Source: Calothrix sp. NIES-4101 (GTDB taxonomy: Bacteria; Cyanobacteriota; Cyanobacteriia; Cyanobacteriales; Nostocaceae). From it: a stretch of DNA of 64,000 nucleotides. A program made the position numbers and the translations under genes. Positions 54,423 to 63,966 of the stretch are shown here, piece after piece. The notes below the pieces were generated by a model, which did not search any database, was not told the DNA's origin, and saw nothing but the letters and a program-made list of their open reading frames with translations. Location of the stretch: assembly GCA_004296455.1 (NCBI GenBank), contig AP018280.1, positions 5,332,001 through 5,396,000 of the forward strand, read 5' to 3'. The stretch's first letter is position 1, and each line of letters begins with the position of its first letter.

Positions 54423-54772
54423 CTTTTAGTTGTCCTGGCTATTTTTAATTACGTGTTTCTTATCAACAACTAATCTAATTTGCTTAGTAGTATATTGTGG
54501 TAAATTTCAAGTGAATTTATTTGTCTATTTTGATAATAAAAATTACTTTAAAGACTATAGTTGTTCAGTACATATACGTATTTAATGAGAATAATTAGGT
54601 ATAAACCACAGTATTACAGCTATCGATAAAATAATTCACGACTTTTCAGGGTGCGTTAAAATGACATTCCCTATCAAGTGCGTACCAACGATAGAATAAG
54701 CAAGTGATTCAGCAAAAATCACTCTACTTAACGGTTGGTTAACCAAACAAACAATAACCAAGGAGGTAAATT
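54423..54772. other. spacer upstream of mtnD
   Basis: No gene is seen. AAGGAGG at 54761-54767 is a consensus ribosome-binding site for mtnD. Confidence 0.4.
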
Positions 54773-55315
54773 ATGGCAATTCTCAAAATGGAAAATGGCA
54801 GCACCTACACTGACTTAGAAGAGATTGTGCGGGAACTTGCGCCACTTCATATCACCCTCAACTACTGGTCTGTAGGTGATAATCAAGAGTTACAGGAGTT
54901 ACTTGCCCAAGATAGCCTCACTGATACCGAAAAAGACACAGTATTACAAGGATTAGATAATTATTTTGAACAATTGAAACAATCGGCTGGCTATACTTCC
55001 CGCGATTTAATCGTCTTGCATCCAGAAATTCCCAACCTTGATATGATGCTGGCAAAATTTGAGAAAGTTCATACCCACGCAGATGATGAAGTACGTTATA
55101 TAGTTGCTGGTGAGGGGATTTTCGGATTTGTGCGTCCAGATGGTAGCCAAGTTGAACTGACTGTTCAACCTCAAGAATATATTAACGTTCCCGCAGGTAC
55201 GGAGCATTGGTTTTATCTCACACCTGGCAAACGCATCAAAGCAGTACGCTATTTTATTGGTACTGATGGCTGGGTTCCAGAATATACAGGGACGGAAATT
55301 CGCGTTCAAAACTAA
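54773..55315 (+). CDS. mtnD: acireductone dioxygenase, 180 aa
   Basis: This is the Fe/Ni cupin enzyme of methionine salvage. Ligands are visible as HTHADDEVRYIVAGEGIFGF (HxH-x4-E) with the later His in GTEHWFYL. It has a consensus AAGGAGG site and is the first of three mtn genes in the same direction. Confidence 0.92.
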   Translation: MAILKMENGSTYTDLEEIVRELAPLHITLNYWSVGDNQELQELLAQDSLTDTEKDTVLQGLDNYFEQLKQSAGYTSRDLIVLHPEIPNLDMMLAKFEKVHTHADDEVRYIVAGEGIFGFVRPDGSQVELTVQPQEYINVPAGTEHWFYLTPGKRIKAVRYFIGTDGWVPEYTGTEIRVQN

Positions 55316-55345
55316 TGGTTCCCAAGCTAAAACTGATGGTTTGAG

Positions 55346-55425
55346 ATTGACTCGGAGATATGGAGACGTGGTAACGCGAAGATTTATATCCCGCAAAGTT
55401 GCTTCTGTAGATTACTAGGGAGATA
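55346..55425. repeat. degenerate member of the dispersed repeat family
   Basis: GACTCGGAGATATGGAGACGTGG resembles the rc of copies A/B. The following ATATCCCGCAAAGTTGCTTC matches 46573-46592 closely. It lies between mtnD and mtnX. Confidence 0.5.
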
Positions 55426-55431
55426 AGGGGG

Positions 55432-56058
55432 ATGCGAAGAATTGTTTTCTGTGATTTTGATGGGACGATTACTGCCCAAGAAACATTTGTAGCTGTTTTG
55501 AAAGAGTTTGCACCAGAATTAGCAGCAGATTTAATCCCCCAAATGTATGCTCTCAAAATTACTTTACGGGAAGGTGTGCGGCGAATATTAGAATCAATTC
55601 CATCTTCGCGGTTGTCAGAAATTATCGAATTTACTCGCAATCAACCAATCCGAGAAGGATTTCCAGAATTACTGGATTTTCTCGATTCTCAGGATATACC
55701 GTTTGTGGTTGTTTCTGGTGGGTTGCGGGAAATGGTAGAAGCAGTGATGGGGGATTTAGTGCAGAGAGTCAAAGCAATTCATGCAATCGATATAGATACA
55801 AGCAACACCAATTTTCAAGTCATATCACCCTACGAAGGAGAGACAGAATTAGTAGATAAAGTCAAAGTGATGGAAATGTACCCCGCAGATGTGAAAATTG
55901 CTATTGGTGATTCCGTCACGGATTTGAATATGGCGCTTTCCACACCACTAGTTTTTGCTAGAGACAGATTAGCTCAATATCTGAGCGATCGCAACAAAGA
56001 CTATATTGCTTGGAATGATTTTTTTGATGTGCTCCATGCGCTCAAATCTAAAATTTAA
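55432..56058 (+). CDS. mtnX: HK-MTPenyl-1-P phosphatase, 208 aa
   Basis: HAD-type motifs are FCDFDGTITAQETF (motif I at 7-14), VVSGG (motif II) and IGDSVTDLN (motif IV). Between mtnD and mtnB this is the MtnX phosphatase rather than the fused enolase-phosphatase MtnC. Length and motif order are normal. Confidence 0.9.
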   Translation: MRRIVFCDFDGTITAQETFVAVLKEFAPELAADLIPQMYALKITLREGVRRILESIPSSRLSEIIEFTRNQPIREGFPELLDFLDSQDIPFVVVSGGLREMVEAVMGDLVQRVKAIHAIDIDTSNTNFQVISPYEGETELVDKVKVMEMYPADVKIAIGDSVTDLNMALSTPLVFARDRLAQYLSDRNKDYIAWNDFFDVLHALKSKI

Positions 56059-56116
56059 AAATCTAAAAATCTAAAACCTTCAAACCAAAAAACCCCAACT
56101 CTAAAGTTGTCGAAAA

Positions 56117-56791
56117 ATGAGTCAGCAACAATTACTTGACAATCTTAGTATAGATTGTGACCCTCGATTAGAACTCTGCCAAGCTGCTAGCCACTTCTAT
56201 AAACAGGGCTGGATGCTAGGAACAGCAGGTAATCTTTCCGCGAAATTAAATGATGGTAGTTTCTGGATTACTGCCAGTGGCAAGTCAAAAGGAGAACTAA
56301 AATCAGAAGATTTTGTACGTATATATCCAGATGGCACAGTGCTTGCAGTTACGCCCGAATTACAACTATCCGCTAAACCATCAGCCGAAACCTCAATTCA
56401 CCAAGCAATTTACGAACTTTTCCCCGAAGCTAATGCTTGCTATCATGTTCACTCAGTTGAAGCAAATTTAGTCTCAAATTTTGTTGTTGGTGATGAATTA
56501 CCTTTACCACCTTTAGAAATGCTCAAAGGATTGGGAATTTGGGAAGAAAATCCTAATTGTACGATGCCTTTATTTACAAATCATGCTCATGTTCCCCAAA
56601 TAGCCGAAGATATTAGAAATTATTTCCACAGTCAGAAATCTCAACATCAATCAACCCAAGTTCCCGCATTACTCATCCGTAATCATGGCATCACAGTTTG
56701 GGCAAACTCACCCAAAACAGCATTTCACTACATCGAAGTCGCAGAATATATTTTTCGCTATCTTGTCGCCGCCAAAAAAGCAGGAATTTAA
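56117..56791 (+). CDS. mtnB: methylthioribulose-1-phosphate dehydratase, 224 aa
   Basis: This is a class-II aldolase/adducin fold. Zinc ligands are the histidines in CYHVHS and RNHGITVW, and the active-site segment is TAGNLSAKLNDGSFWITASG. It completes the mtnD-mtnX-mtnB run; mtnA is not in the window. Confidence 0.92.
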   Translation: MSQQQLLDNLSIDCDPRLELCQAASHFYKQGWMLGTAGNLSAKLNDGSFWITASGKSKGELKSEDFVRIYPDGTVLAVTPELQLSAKPSAETSIHQAIYELFPEANACYHVHSVEANLVSNFVVGDELPLPPLEMLKGLGIWEENPNCTMPLFTNHAHVPQIAEDIRNYFHSQKSQHQSTQVPALLIRNHGITVWANSPKTAFHYIEVAEYIFRYLVAAKKAGI

Positions 56792-56855
56792 TTGCTGTTG
56801 AATACTGAGTTGATATTTACAAATAATTACCCTTTTTCTTTTTCCTTATTGTCAT

Positions 56856-57146
56856 ATGACTATTCATGTTGTTGCTCGTGTGATTACATTACCAAACAAA
56901 ATTGAAGAATTTAAAGCATTGGCATTAAATCTTGTGGAAGCAACTCGACAAGAAGCTGGATGTATTAAATATGAACTTTTACAAAATCAATCTGATGCAA
57001 CTGATTTCACATTTGTAGAAGCATGGGAATCAGAAGCCGTATGGAATTTACATTTGAATACACCCCATTTTTTGGATGCAGTTTCACAACTTGATGGATT
57101 GGTTGCATCAGCACCAGATATTCGCAGCTACAAATTATTGAAATAA
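56856..57146 (+). CDS. ABM-type (antibiotic biosynthesis monooxygenase) protein, 96 aa
   Basis: This is a small ferredoxin-like ABM fold (VARVITLPNKIEEFKALALN, EAGCIKYELLQNQSDATDFT, and the FVEAWESEAVWNLHLNTPHF segment). Members act as quinol monooxygenases or haem-degrading enzymes; which applies here is open. It follows mtnB in the same direction. Confidence 0.82.
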   Translation: MTIHVVARVITLPNKIEEFKALALNLVEATRQEAGCIKYELLQNQSDATDFTFVEAWESEAVWNLHLNTPHFLDAVSQLDGLVASAPDIRSYKLLK

Positions 57147-57268
57147 TTGGCAAAATTGAGCTTTTTGTTTCAGAAAAGTCCTTTTTAACTGCGGTAGTTT
57201 AATGTATCTAGGGGATGCTATCTCCAGCAAATTGTAGACATTAAACCTCAACATGAAAAGAAACACTA

Positions 57269-58465
57269 ATGGTAGGACGATACATCAAAGATATTAAACT
57301 GTTCTTATGGCGATCGCAATCACAAAAACGTTGGTTGTCACTAGCACTAGTATCTCTGTTGTTAGTCACTTTATTTTGGCAAGCGCCTACCATCAATCAA
57401 AGTCAAATTGCAAATAACGAGATACGTGGCGTTTGGATGACAAATTACGGAGCCGCATTGAGTTACTACACCAGTCGCCTCGATGAAGTCATAGCCAATA
57501 TCGCCAAACGTCGCTTGAACACAATTTATCCGGCGGTGTGGAATCGTGGATATACTCTCCATCCTAGCCCCGTTGCCAAATCAGCAAGTGGCTACTCTCA
57601 AGATTACATGACTTCCTTGCCGTTATTCCCGTTTCAGGATGCACTTTCAGGATTAGTTGAACAAGCACATCGCCAAAAATTACGAATAATTCCTTGGTTT
57701 GAATATGGTTTGTTAATTCCCAAAAACCATTCCATAGTTAAACGACACCCTAATTGGTTAACAGCCAATCAACGCGGCGAAACCGTTTCCTCGGATGGGA
57801 TGTCATGGTTAAACCCTTGCCATCCAGAAGTACAAAAATTTATCACCGATTTAATCGTAGATGTTGTCAAACGTTACCCAGTCGATGGGATTCAACTTGA
57901 TGATCATTTTGCTTTACCTGTAGAATTTGGTTACGATGCCTATACTCGGAAACTATACCGCCAAGAGCATAATGGGAATTCACCCCCACAAAACCCGAAA
58001 AACCCAGAATGGATGGCTTGGAGGGCGGGAAAATTAACACAATTAATGGCGAAAATTAGCAAAGCTGTCAGAGAAGAAAATCATGATGTTATCATTTCTT
58101 TGTCTCCTAATTCACTGAACTTTGCCTATAATAAATATCTACAAGATTGGGGAAAATGGGTAGATAGAGGTTTATTAGATGAAGTAATAGTACAGATTTA
58201 TCGTGAGGATTTAACCGCAATTAAACATGAACTTAATAAGAGTGAACTGTTAAATATCCGTAAGAAAGTACCAATTGCTATTGGTTTATATACAGGACCA
58301 TTTTTATCACCAAAATCAATTAAAAATTTACAAAAAGAAATTGAAATAGTCCAAAACTATAATTATGATGGCGTATCTTTCTTTTGCTGGGAAACAACCC
58401 TTTGGTTTTTTAAAGGAGGTTCCGATACAGAATTAGAAAATAGCTTAAGGAAGGTTTTTACATAA
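57269..58465 (+). CDS. GHL10-type glycoside-hydrolase-like protein, 398 aa
   Basis: One N-terminal membrane segment (about 22-38) exports it. The catalytic-barrel region starts EIRGVWMTNYGA and has the family signature DGIQLDDHFALP at 206-217, with likely acidic catalytic residues D211/D212. A close paralogue lies at 62318. It probably acts on cell-surface polysaccharide or peptidoglycan, by family analogy. Confidence 0.85.
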   Translation: MVGRYIKDIKLFLWRSQSQKRWLSLALVSLLLVTLFWQAPTINQSQIANNEIRGVWMTNYGAALSYYTSRLDEVIANIAKRRLNTIYPAVWNRGYTLHPSPVAKSASGYSQDYMTSLPLFPFQDALSGLVEQAHRQKLRIIPWFEYGLLIPKNHSIVKRHPNWLTANQRGETVSSDGMSWLNPCHPEVQKFITDLIVDVVKRYPVDGIQLDDHFALPVEFGYDAYTRKLYRQEHNGNSPPQNPKNPEWMAWRAGKLTQLMAKISKAVREENHDVIISLSPNSLNFAYNKYLQDWGKWVDRGLLDEVIVQIYREDLTAIKHELNKSELLNIRKKVPIAIGLYTGPFLSPKSIKNLQKEIEIVQNYNYDGVSFFCWETTLWFFKGGSDTELENSLRKVFT

Positions 58466-58494
58466 AAATCAAGAGTGCTCAATTACAAATTCTC

Positions 58495-59226
58495 TTAATC
58501 TCCCTGGGGACATTCATCCCATAAGCTAGTAATTTCACGTAAACTTTGGTAACTACCATTACCTAAAATAATGTGATCAAGGAGAGGAATCCCTAAAAAT
58601 TGTGCTCCTCCCAATAACTGCCGAGTTAATTCAATATCTTCACGACTAGGCTCGACATTCCCAGAGGGATGGTTATGCGCCACAATTAACCTGGTTGCCC
58701 CTTGTCTGAGGGCTTCTCGGAAAATTTCCCTTGGTGGAGCCAGGGTTTCCGTTGCTGTGCCAATAGTAATGATTTGCCGAGCCAGCATTTTATTTTTGAC
58801 ATCCAAAAGTATAATTGCGAACCTTTCCTGTAACTGCCACATTAAATCTTGACTGAGAACAGCGGCGGCAGCAGCAGGGCTATCAATCGGTGTGCGATCG
58901 CTCGGATTTGCTTGAAAAGTTCTTTTTCCCAACTCAACTGCTGCTAGAATACTTGTGGCTTTAGCTGGTCCAATTCCCTGAATATGCATTAATTCTGCCG
59001 GAGTCACATCCCGCAATACCGCTAAAGGATCGCGATCGTTTTTTCCTAATTCCCGTAAGATATATTGCCCCAAACCTACTGCCGATAGTTTTCCCGCACC
59101 TTGACCTGTCCCTAACAAAATCGCGATTAATTCTGCTGTGGATAATACTTTGGGGCCATTTGACAACAAACGCTCTCGTGGGCGTTCGCTTTCTGCCATA
59201 TCGGCAATTCGTAGGCAATAGGTCAT
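58495..59226 (-). CDS. radC: RadC/JAB-domain protein, 243 aa
   Basis: A UPF0758 N-terminus ([20 protein letters not shown]) and helix-hairpin-helix ([20 protein letters not shown]) precede the JAMM metalloprotease-like core with [19 protein letters not shown]. Its DNA-repair role in E. coli is disputed; it is often linked to mobile DNA. It is convergent with the GHL10 gene. Confidence 0.9.
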   Translation of the reverse strand: MTYCLRIADMAESERPRERLLSNGPKVLSTAELIAILLGTGQGAGKLSAVGLGQYILRELGKNDRDPLAVLRDVTPAELMHIQGIGPAKATSILAAVELGKRTFQANPSDRTPIDSPAAAAAVLSQDLMWQLQERFAIILLDVKNKMLARQIITIGTATETLAPPREIFREALRQGATRLIVAHNHPSGNVEPSREDIELTRQLLGGAQFLGIPLLDHIILGNGSYQSLREITSLWDECPQGD

Positions 59227-59688
59227 AGGTAAAATTTGGAAAGTATCAAAGGATAGATGTACCTATCTTTATTTATCTCCTGTTTGTGGGCGAAGATAGG
59301 CTCATTTGACAAAATCTTTAATTTTTCGCGACCAAAATAAAATCTTTGAGATTGGGGGATATTGAAGATGGCAATTAAGTTCCTTGTACTGTTGCTCTCA
59401 AATATTGCTCTCAAATTGTGACGACACATCAATCCCCGCGTCACCACGTCCTCATCTGTTTTTCTTTTTTGAGAATTGGTCTTTTTTATTTGCCAAGTCC
59501 CTCAGTCACCTGACTATCCGTGAACATTGTTGTAGAACTACTCGTCAGCTTCGTTAACAAGCTTCGCCATTGCTATTATTGAAGGAATTATCCGCGCTAT
59601 CGGAACAGATAAATTAATATAAGTAAGAATTCACGGATGAGAATGCTCTCAAATCTAACTAGTACAACAAGTAAAAATTAAAAAGCGC
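59227..59688. other. spacer between radC and thrS
   Basis: No gene is credible. A fragment of the dispersed repeat (CCCCGCGTCACCACGTC) occurs near 59432-59450. Confidence 0.4.
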
Positions 59689-59755
59689 AAAGTAGACGGT
59701 GTCGGTTTCCGTCCCCGCAGTCCCCTTAACGGGGCTGCTCTTTGTCTAACTTTGT
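59689..59755 (+). ncRNA. possible structured RNA upstream of thrS
   Basis: CAAAGTAGAC (about 59688-59697) can pair with GTCTAACTTTG (59745-59755) with one bulge. An inner GC-rich stem GCAGTCCCC/GGGGCTGC has one bulge. The structure lies 210 bases before the thrS start; it could be a leader element, a separate small RNA or a terminator. Confidence 0.3.
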
Positions 59756-59965
59756 AAGAAGGCAACAGAAAAAAGATTTTATATACTTTTCTGCCATTTT
59801 TATAGACGCAGAGCGGCTACCTTTGGAAGCCACTTCGTGTCTACCCGCAGGCTATAGTTGCTGTATTTCCACCATTGTGTACTAGCTGTACAAAGCATAT
59901 CCTCATCCCTGACTTTAAAACTCTTGCCCAATATTTTTATAGCTTCGTCTAAGGTTAAACAGCCG

Positions 59966-61816
59966 ATGTCGCCAAATTCACCTCCCCAACAGTCAGAACC
60001 AGCCGAAATTGTTGAAAAAGTCGAAAAAATGTATTTACCACGTACCAGCGAATCGGAAAATTTAAAGAAAATTCGCCACACCACATCCCATGTAATGGCG
60101 ATGGCTGTACAAAAGCTGTTTCCCAAGGCGCAAGTGACAATTGGGCCTTGGATTGAAAATGGTTTCTATTACGACTTTGATAGCCCTGAACCGTTTACCG
60201 ATAAGGATTTGAAAGCCATCTATAAGGAGATGGTGAAGATTATTAATCGCAAATTGCCAGTTATTCGCGAAGAAGTAAGCCGTGAAGAAGCCGAAAAACG
60301 AATTCAGGCAATTAAAGAACCCTACAAGCTAGAAATTTTAGGGGATATTAAAACAGAACCCATTACAATTTACCACTTGGGCGACCAATGGTGGGATTTA
60401 TGTGCAGGCCCCCACGTTGAAAACACTGGAGATTTGAACCCAAAAGCGATCGCACTAGAAAGTCTTGCGGGTGCATATTGGCGTGGGGATGAAACTAAAG
60501 CACAGTTGCAACGTATCTATGGAACTGCATGGGAATCCCCCGAACAGTTAGCAGAATATCAGCGACGCAAAGAAGAAGCTCAACGTCGTGACCATCGTAA
60601 ACTAGGTAAAGAACTGGGATTATTTATATTTTCCGATTTAGTCGGTCCTGGTTTACCTTTATGGACACCCAAAGGTACCTTATTACGGAGTCTGTTAGAG
60701 GATTTTCTCAAGCAGGAACAAGTTAAACGTGGTTATTTACCAGTTGTCACCCCTCACCTGGGTCGGGTAGATTTATTTAAAACATCGGGACATTGGCAGA
60801 AATATAAAGAAGACCTCTTCCCGATGATGGCAGAGAGTGAGGAAGCAAAAGAACAGGAACAGGGCTTTGTCCTCAAAGCGATGAATTGTCCCTTCCACAT
60901 CCAGATATATAAAAGTGAACTCCGTTCCTATCGAGAATTACCGTTACGTTATGCCGAATTTGGGACAGTATATCGTTACGAACAGTCGGGAGAATTAGGT
61001 GGTTTAACAAGGGTGCGGGGTTTTACCCAAGATGACGCACATTTATTTGTGACACCAGAACAACTCGATGATGAGTTTTTGAAGGTAGTTGATTTAATCT
61101 TGTCGGTAATCAAGAGTTTGAAGCTTGATAGCAATTTTAAAGCCAGATTAAGTTTCCGTGACCCCAATAGCGACAAATACTTAGGTTCCGATGAGGCATG
61201 GAATCAAGCCGAAAATGCAATTCGTCGTGCCGTCGAAACCTTGGGAATGGATCATTTTGAGGGAATTGGTGAAGCCGCATTTTACGGGCCTAAGCTTGAT
61301 TTTATTGTTAAAGACGCTTTGGAACGGGAATGGCAATTGGGGACTGTGCAGGTTGACTATAACTTGCCAGAACGCTTTGATTTAGAATATGTTGCGGAAG
61401 ATGGAACTCGTCAGCGTCCAATCATGATACACCGCGCCCCCTTTGGTTCCCTAGAAAGACTGATTGGGATTTTGATTGAAGAGTATGCGGGTGATTTCCC
61501 CTTGTGGTTAGCACCAGTACAGGCAAAATTACTACCAGTTAGCGACCAATTTTTAGATTATGCCAAGGATGTGGTAGCGAAAATGCAAGCTGTAGGTATT
61601 CGTGCCGAAGTCGATACTAGCGGCGACAGACTTGGTAAACTCATTCGCAATGCGGAAAAAGAAAAAATACCCGTCATGGCTATAGTTGGTGCCAAGGAAG
61701 TGGAAACCAACACCTTGAGCATTCGTACCCGTGCGTCAGGGGAATTAGGAAGTATTGCGGTGGCTGAGGTAGTTGAGAAAATGAAGAGTGCGATCGCATC
61801 TTTTGATAATTTTTAG
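59966..61816 (+). CDS. thrS: threonyl-tRNA synthetase, 616 aa
   Basis: I chose the ATG at 59966 (MSPNSPPQQSEPAEIVEKVE); an upstream frame from 59858 has no family sequence. The editing domain begins at once with HTTSHVMAMA (HxxxH) and has CAGPHVENTG; the N-terminal TGS domain of most bacterial enzymes is absent, as in other cyanobacteria. Class-II motifs and zinc ligands are seen in MNCPFHIQ, TQDDAHLF and IHRAPFGSLERL. The anticodon-binding domain completes it. Confidence 0.95.
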   Translation: MSPNSPPQQSEPAEIVEKVEKMYLPRTSESENLKKIRHTTSHVMAMAVQKLFPKAQVTIGPWIENGFYYDFDSPEPFTDKDLKAIYKEMVKIINRKLPVIREEVSREEAEKRIQAIKEPYKLEILGDIKTEPITIYHLGDQWWDLCAGPHVENTGDLNPKAIALESLAGAYWRGDETKAQLQRIYGTAWESPEQLAEYQRRKEEAQRRDHRKLGKELGLFIFSDLVGPGLPLWTPKGTLLRSLLEDFLKQEQVKRGYLPVVTPHLGRVDLFKTSGHWQKYKEDLFPMMAESEEAKEQEQGFVLKAMNCPFHIQIYKSELRSYRELPLRYAEFGTVYRYEQSGELGGLTRVRGFTQDDAHLFVTPEQLDDEFLKVVDLILSVIKSLKLDSNFKARLSFRDPNSDKYLGSDEAWNQAENAIRRAVETLGMDHFEGIGEAAFYGPKLDFIVKDALEREWQLGTVQVDYNLPERFDLEYVAEDGTRQRPIMIHRAPFGSLERLIGILIEEYAGDFPLWLAPVQAKLLPVSDQFLDYAKDVVAKMQAVGIRAEVDTSGDRLGKLIRNAEKEKIPVMAIVGAKEVETNTLSIRTRASGELGSIAVAEVVEKMKSAIASFDNF

Positions 61817-61870
61817 ATATTAGTTCAGATAGTCAGAATTGCGATCGTAATTAAATTGTAATTTCAAAGT

Positions 61871-61898
61871 AGAGACGTTACACGTAACGTCTCTTTTA
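61871..61898 (+). terminator. terminator of thrS
   Basis: AGAGACGTTAC/GTAACGTCTCT is followed by TTTATTTTG. It shares its outer stem with the terminator after coxC. Confidence 0.87.
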
Positions 61899-61995
61899 TT
61901 TTGTGTACATCCATCATAAAGGATGCAATATCATTTCATCTGCCGCTCACCATATCAAGTCCAGCTAATCGTATTATATCCAGTTGAATACTTTT

Positions 61996-62040
61996 GATTA
62001 AGACTGACACGGAGACTTAGAGACGCGGGGACGCGGAGAC
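61996..62040. repeat. dispersed intergenic repeat, copy C (inverted)
   Basis: GACTGACACGGAGACTTAGA, then GACGCGGGGACGCGGAGAC, is the reverse complement of copies A (22484) and B (49202) with few mismatches. Confidence 0.65.
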
Positions 62041-62066
62041 AAAAAATCAAGAGGTTTCTTTTATTA

Positions 62067-62104
62067 ATCTCCCCATCTCCCCATCTCCCCATCTCCCCAT
62101 CTCC
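62067..62104. repeat. ATCTCCCC tandem repeat
   Basis: Four perfect 8-base units and a partial fifth are present, directly after dispersed-repeat copy C, in the spacer upstream of the second GHL10 gene. Confidence 0.85.
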
Positions 62105-62317
62105 GCGTCGATTTTCTCATAAATTATTCCGGCAAACCTTTAGGTCTTACCCTCTTCCCACAATATTAGGGCACTACTTAGCTGCTGATTGCGTCAAAGA
62201 ATCTACCTTAGTTAAATCTGCGTCAATTTATTTGATGCTTAATTCGATGCTTATTCGGCATTGAGTGAACCACAATCAACTGGCAGCTTTAGGCAGCATA
62301 AATACCTGTAAACTAAT

Positions 62318-63781
62318 ATGGCGAGTAAATTCCATCACAAAAACATGCGATGGCGTGCGTGGGTAACTAACAGATCATTCAAGCAGATGAAACTACGTAC
62401 TCCTTTTCGATTTTGGCGACGTTCATTCAAGTCCTCTTTCGCAATACTATCTTTAATATCTTTCATCATGGTGATGATACTGGGTAACTTTGCCCCTGTT
62501 GTGGCACAAGAGTTCCCAGACACACAACCTTATCCAGGTGTACCCGAATTTCCGGCTCCCCAGCCATATCCTCAACCCCCACAATTTCCCCAAGCACAAC
62601 CAGCACCCATCCCGATACCAGAACCAATACCACAACCAATACTTCAAGAACCGGAGTTTCCATCTTCTACGGAGTCAGTACCACAACCAGTACCCATTCC
62701 CCAGCGTCCCCGACAAGAGATTCGCGGGGTGTGGATGACTAATAATGACTTGAATGTGTTGCGCGATCGCTCGAAACTTAGCGAAGCTATGAGCCAGCTA
62801 CGAAGGCTCCATTTTAATACGGTTTACCCTGTCATCTACAATTCGGGTTATGTCATGTATCCCAGTGCGGTGGCACAAGGCCGAAATATCCAGCCCTTTA
62901 TCTATAAAGGTACAGAAGGGCAAGATATTATTGCGGATGTCATTAACCAGTCCCATCGTCAAGGTTTGCTAGCAATTCCCTGGTTTGAATTTGGCTTCAT
63001 GGCTCCAGAAACCTCTGAGCTAGCTTTAAATCATCCTAACTGGCTCACCCAAAAACGTGACGGTACGAAAACGTCAATTAGTGCTGCGGGTGAGGTTGCA
63101 TGGCTCAATCCATTCCACCCAGAAGTCCAAAAGTTTATCAGTGACTTAGTCTTAGAAGTCGTCACTAAATACGATGCTGATGGTATCCAATTTGACGACC
63201 ATATGAGCTTGCCCCAGGATTTTGGCTTCGATCGCTACACCTTGGCGTTGTACACTCAAGAAACTGGCAGACCAGCCCCCACAAATCCCCAAGACCAAAC
63301 TTGGATAAGTTGGCGTGCTGATAAAATTACAGCATTCATGGTGCAGTTAAACAAAGCTGTCAAGGCCAGAAAACCAAATGCGATTTTCTCTGTTTCCCCC
63401 AATTACTACGATTTCGCCTACAAATTTCAACTTCAAGATTGGTTGAACTGGGTACGTTTAGGAATTGTTGATGAGTTAGTCATGCAGGTATATCGTGACG
63501 ACTTGCAAGCATTTAGTGCTAAGCTTACCCGTCCCGAAATTTTAGAGACACAACAATCAATACCTACAGGTATAGGTATTATGGCTGGATTGCGAACTCG
63601 GCGAGTTCCCATTCAACAAGTACAATCGCAGGTTAGAGCCGCACAACAACGTGGTTTAGGTGTTGCATTCTTCTACTATGAAAGTTTGTGGGATACTGGC
63701 CCCGAGGCTCCTAGCGATCGGCAAACGGGATTCCAAGCTATTTTCCCAAGTCCCGCACTTCGAGCCAGAGCAGAATTATAG
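62318..63781 (+). CDS. GHL10-type glycoside-hydrolase-like protein with Pro-rich linker, 487 aa
   Basis: A long basic N-terminus leads to one membrane/signal segment (about 40-62, ending VVAQ). A Pro/Gln/Phe-rich linker (66-133) of repeated PQPxP words follows. The catalytic-like domain starts EIRGVWMTNN and has DGIQFDDHMSLP at 288-299. It is a paralogue of the 57269 gene with the linker added, which may cross or bind the cell wall. The ATG at 62318 has no strong ribosome-binding site; starts at 62345 or 62387 are possible. Confidence 0.85.
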   Translation: MASKFHHKNMRWRAWVTNRSFKQMKLRTPFRFWRRSFKSSFAILSLISFIMVMILGNFAPVVAQEFPDTQPYPGVPEFPAPQPYPQPPQFPQAQPAPIPIPEPIPQPILQEPEFPSSTESVPQPVPIPQRPRQEIRGVWMTNNDLNVLRDRSKLSEAMSQLRRLHFNTVYPVIYNSGYVMYPSAVAQGRNIQPFIYKGTEGQDIIADVINQSHRQGLLAIPWFEFGFMAPETSELALNHPNWLTQKRDGTKTSISAAGEVAWLNPFHPEVQKFISDLVLEVVTKYDADGIQFDDHMSLPQDFGFDRYTLALYTQETGRPAPTNPQDQTWISWRADKITAFMVQLNKAVKARKPNAIFSVSPNYYDFAYKFQLQDWLNWVRLGIVDELVMQVYRDDLQAFSAKLTRPEILETQQSIPTGIGIMAGLRTRRVPIQQVQSQVRAAQQRGLGVAFFYYESLWDTGPEAPSDRQTGFQAIFPSPALRARAEL

Positions 63782-63848
63782 TTTGACTCAAATCTCAATT
63801 TCTCCAGAATCTATTTCTCAATCTTTGATCCTGATTTTCTTGAACATC

Positions 63849-63966
63849 AGTAAGTCGGCACAAAGAAACCTAATTATGCAACGGATTGTAAACAACATTC
63901 AAAGCCTTCCTTTTGCTGACGTTTCACTTGCAATCACATACCTTGATTTTTTAACGCCGACTTACT
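63849..63966. repeat. MITE-like element with 11-bp terminal inverted repeats
   Basis: AGTAAGTCGGC at 63849-63859 is exactly inverted at 63956-63966. The 118-base interval has no gene. It resembles a miniature transposable element or IS ends. Confidence 0.5.

Noticed and set aside
62067-62104. possible CRISPR-like array
   Set aside because: The unit is 8 bases with no spacers; it is a simple tandem repeat.
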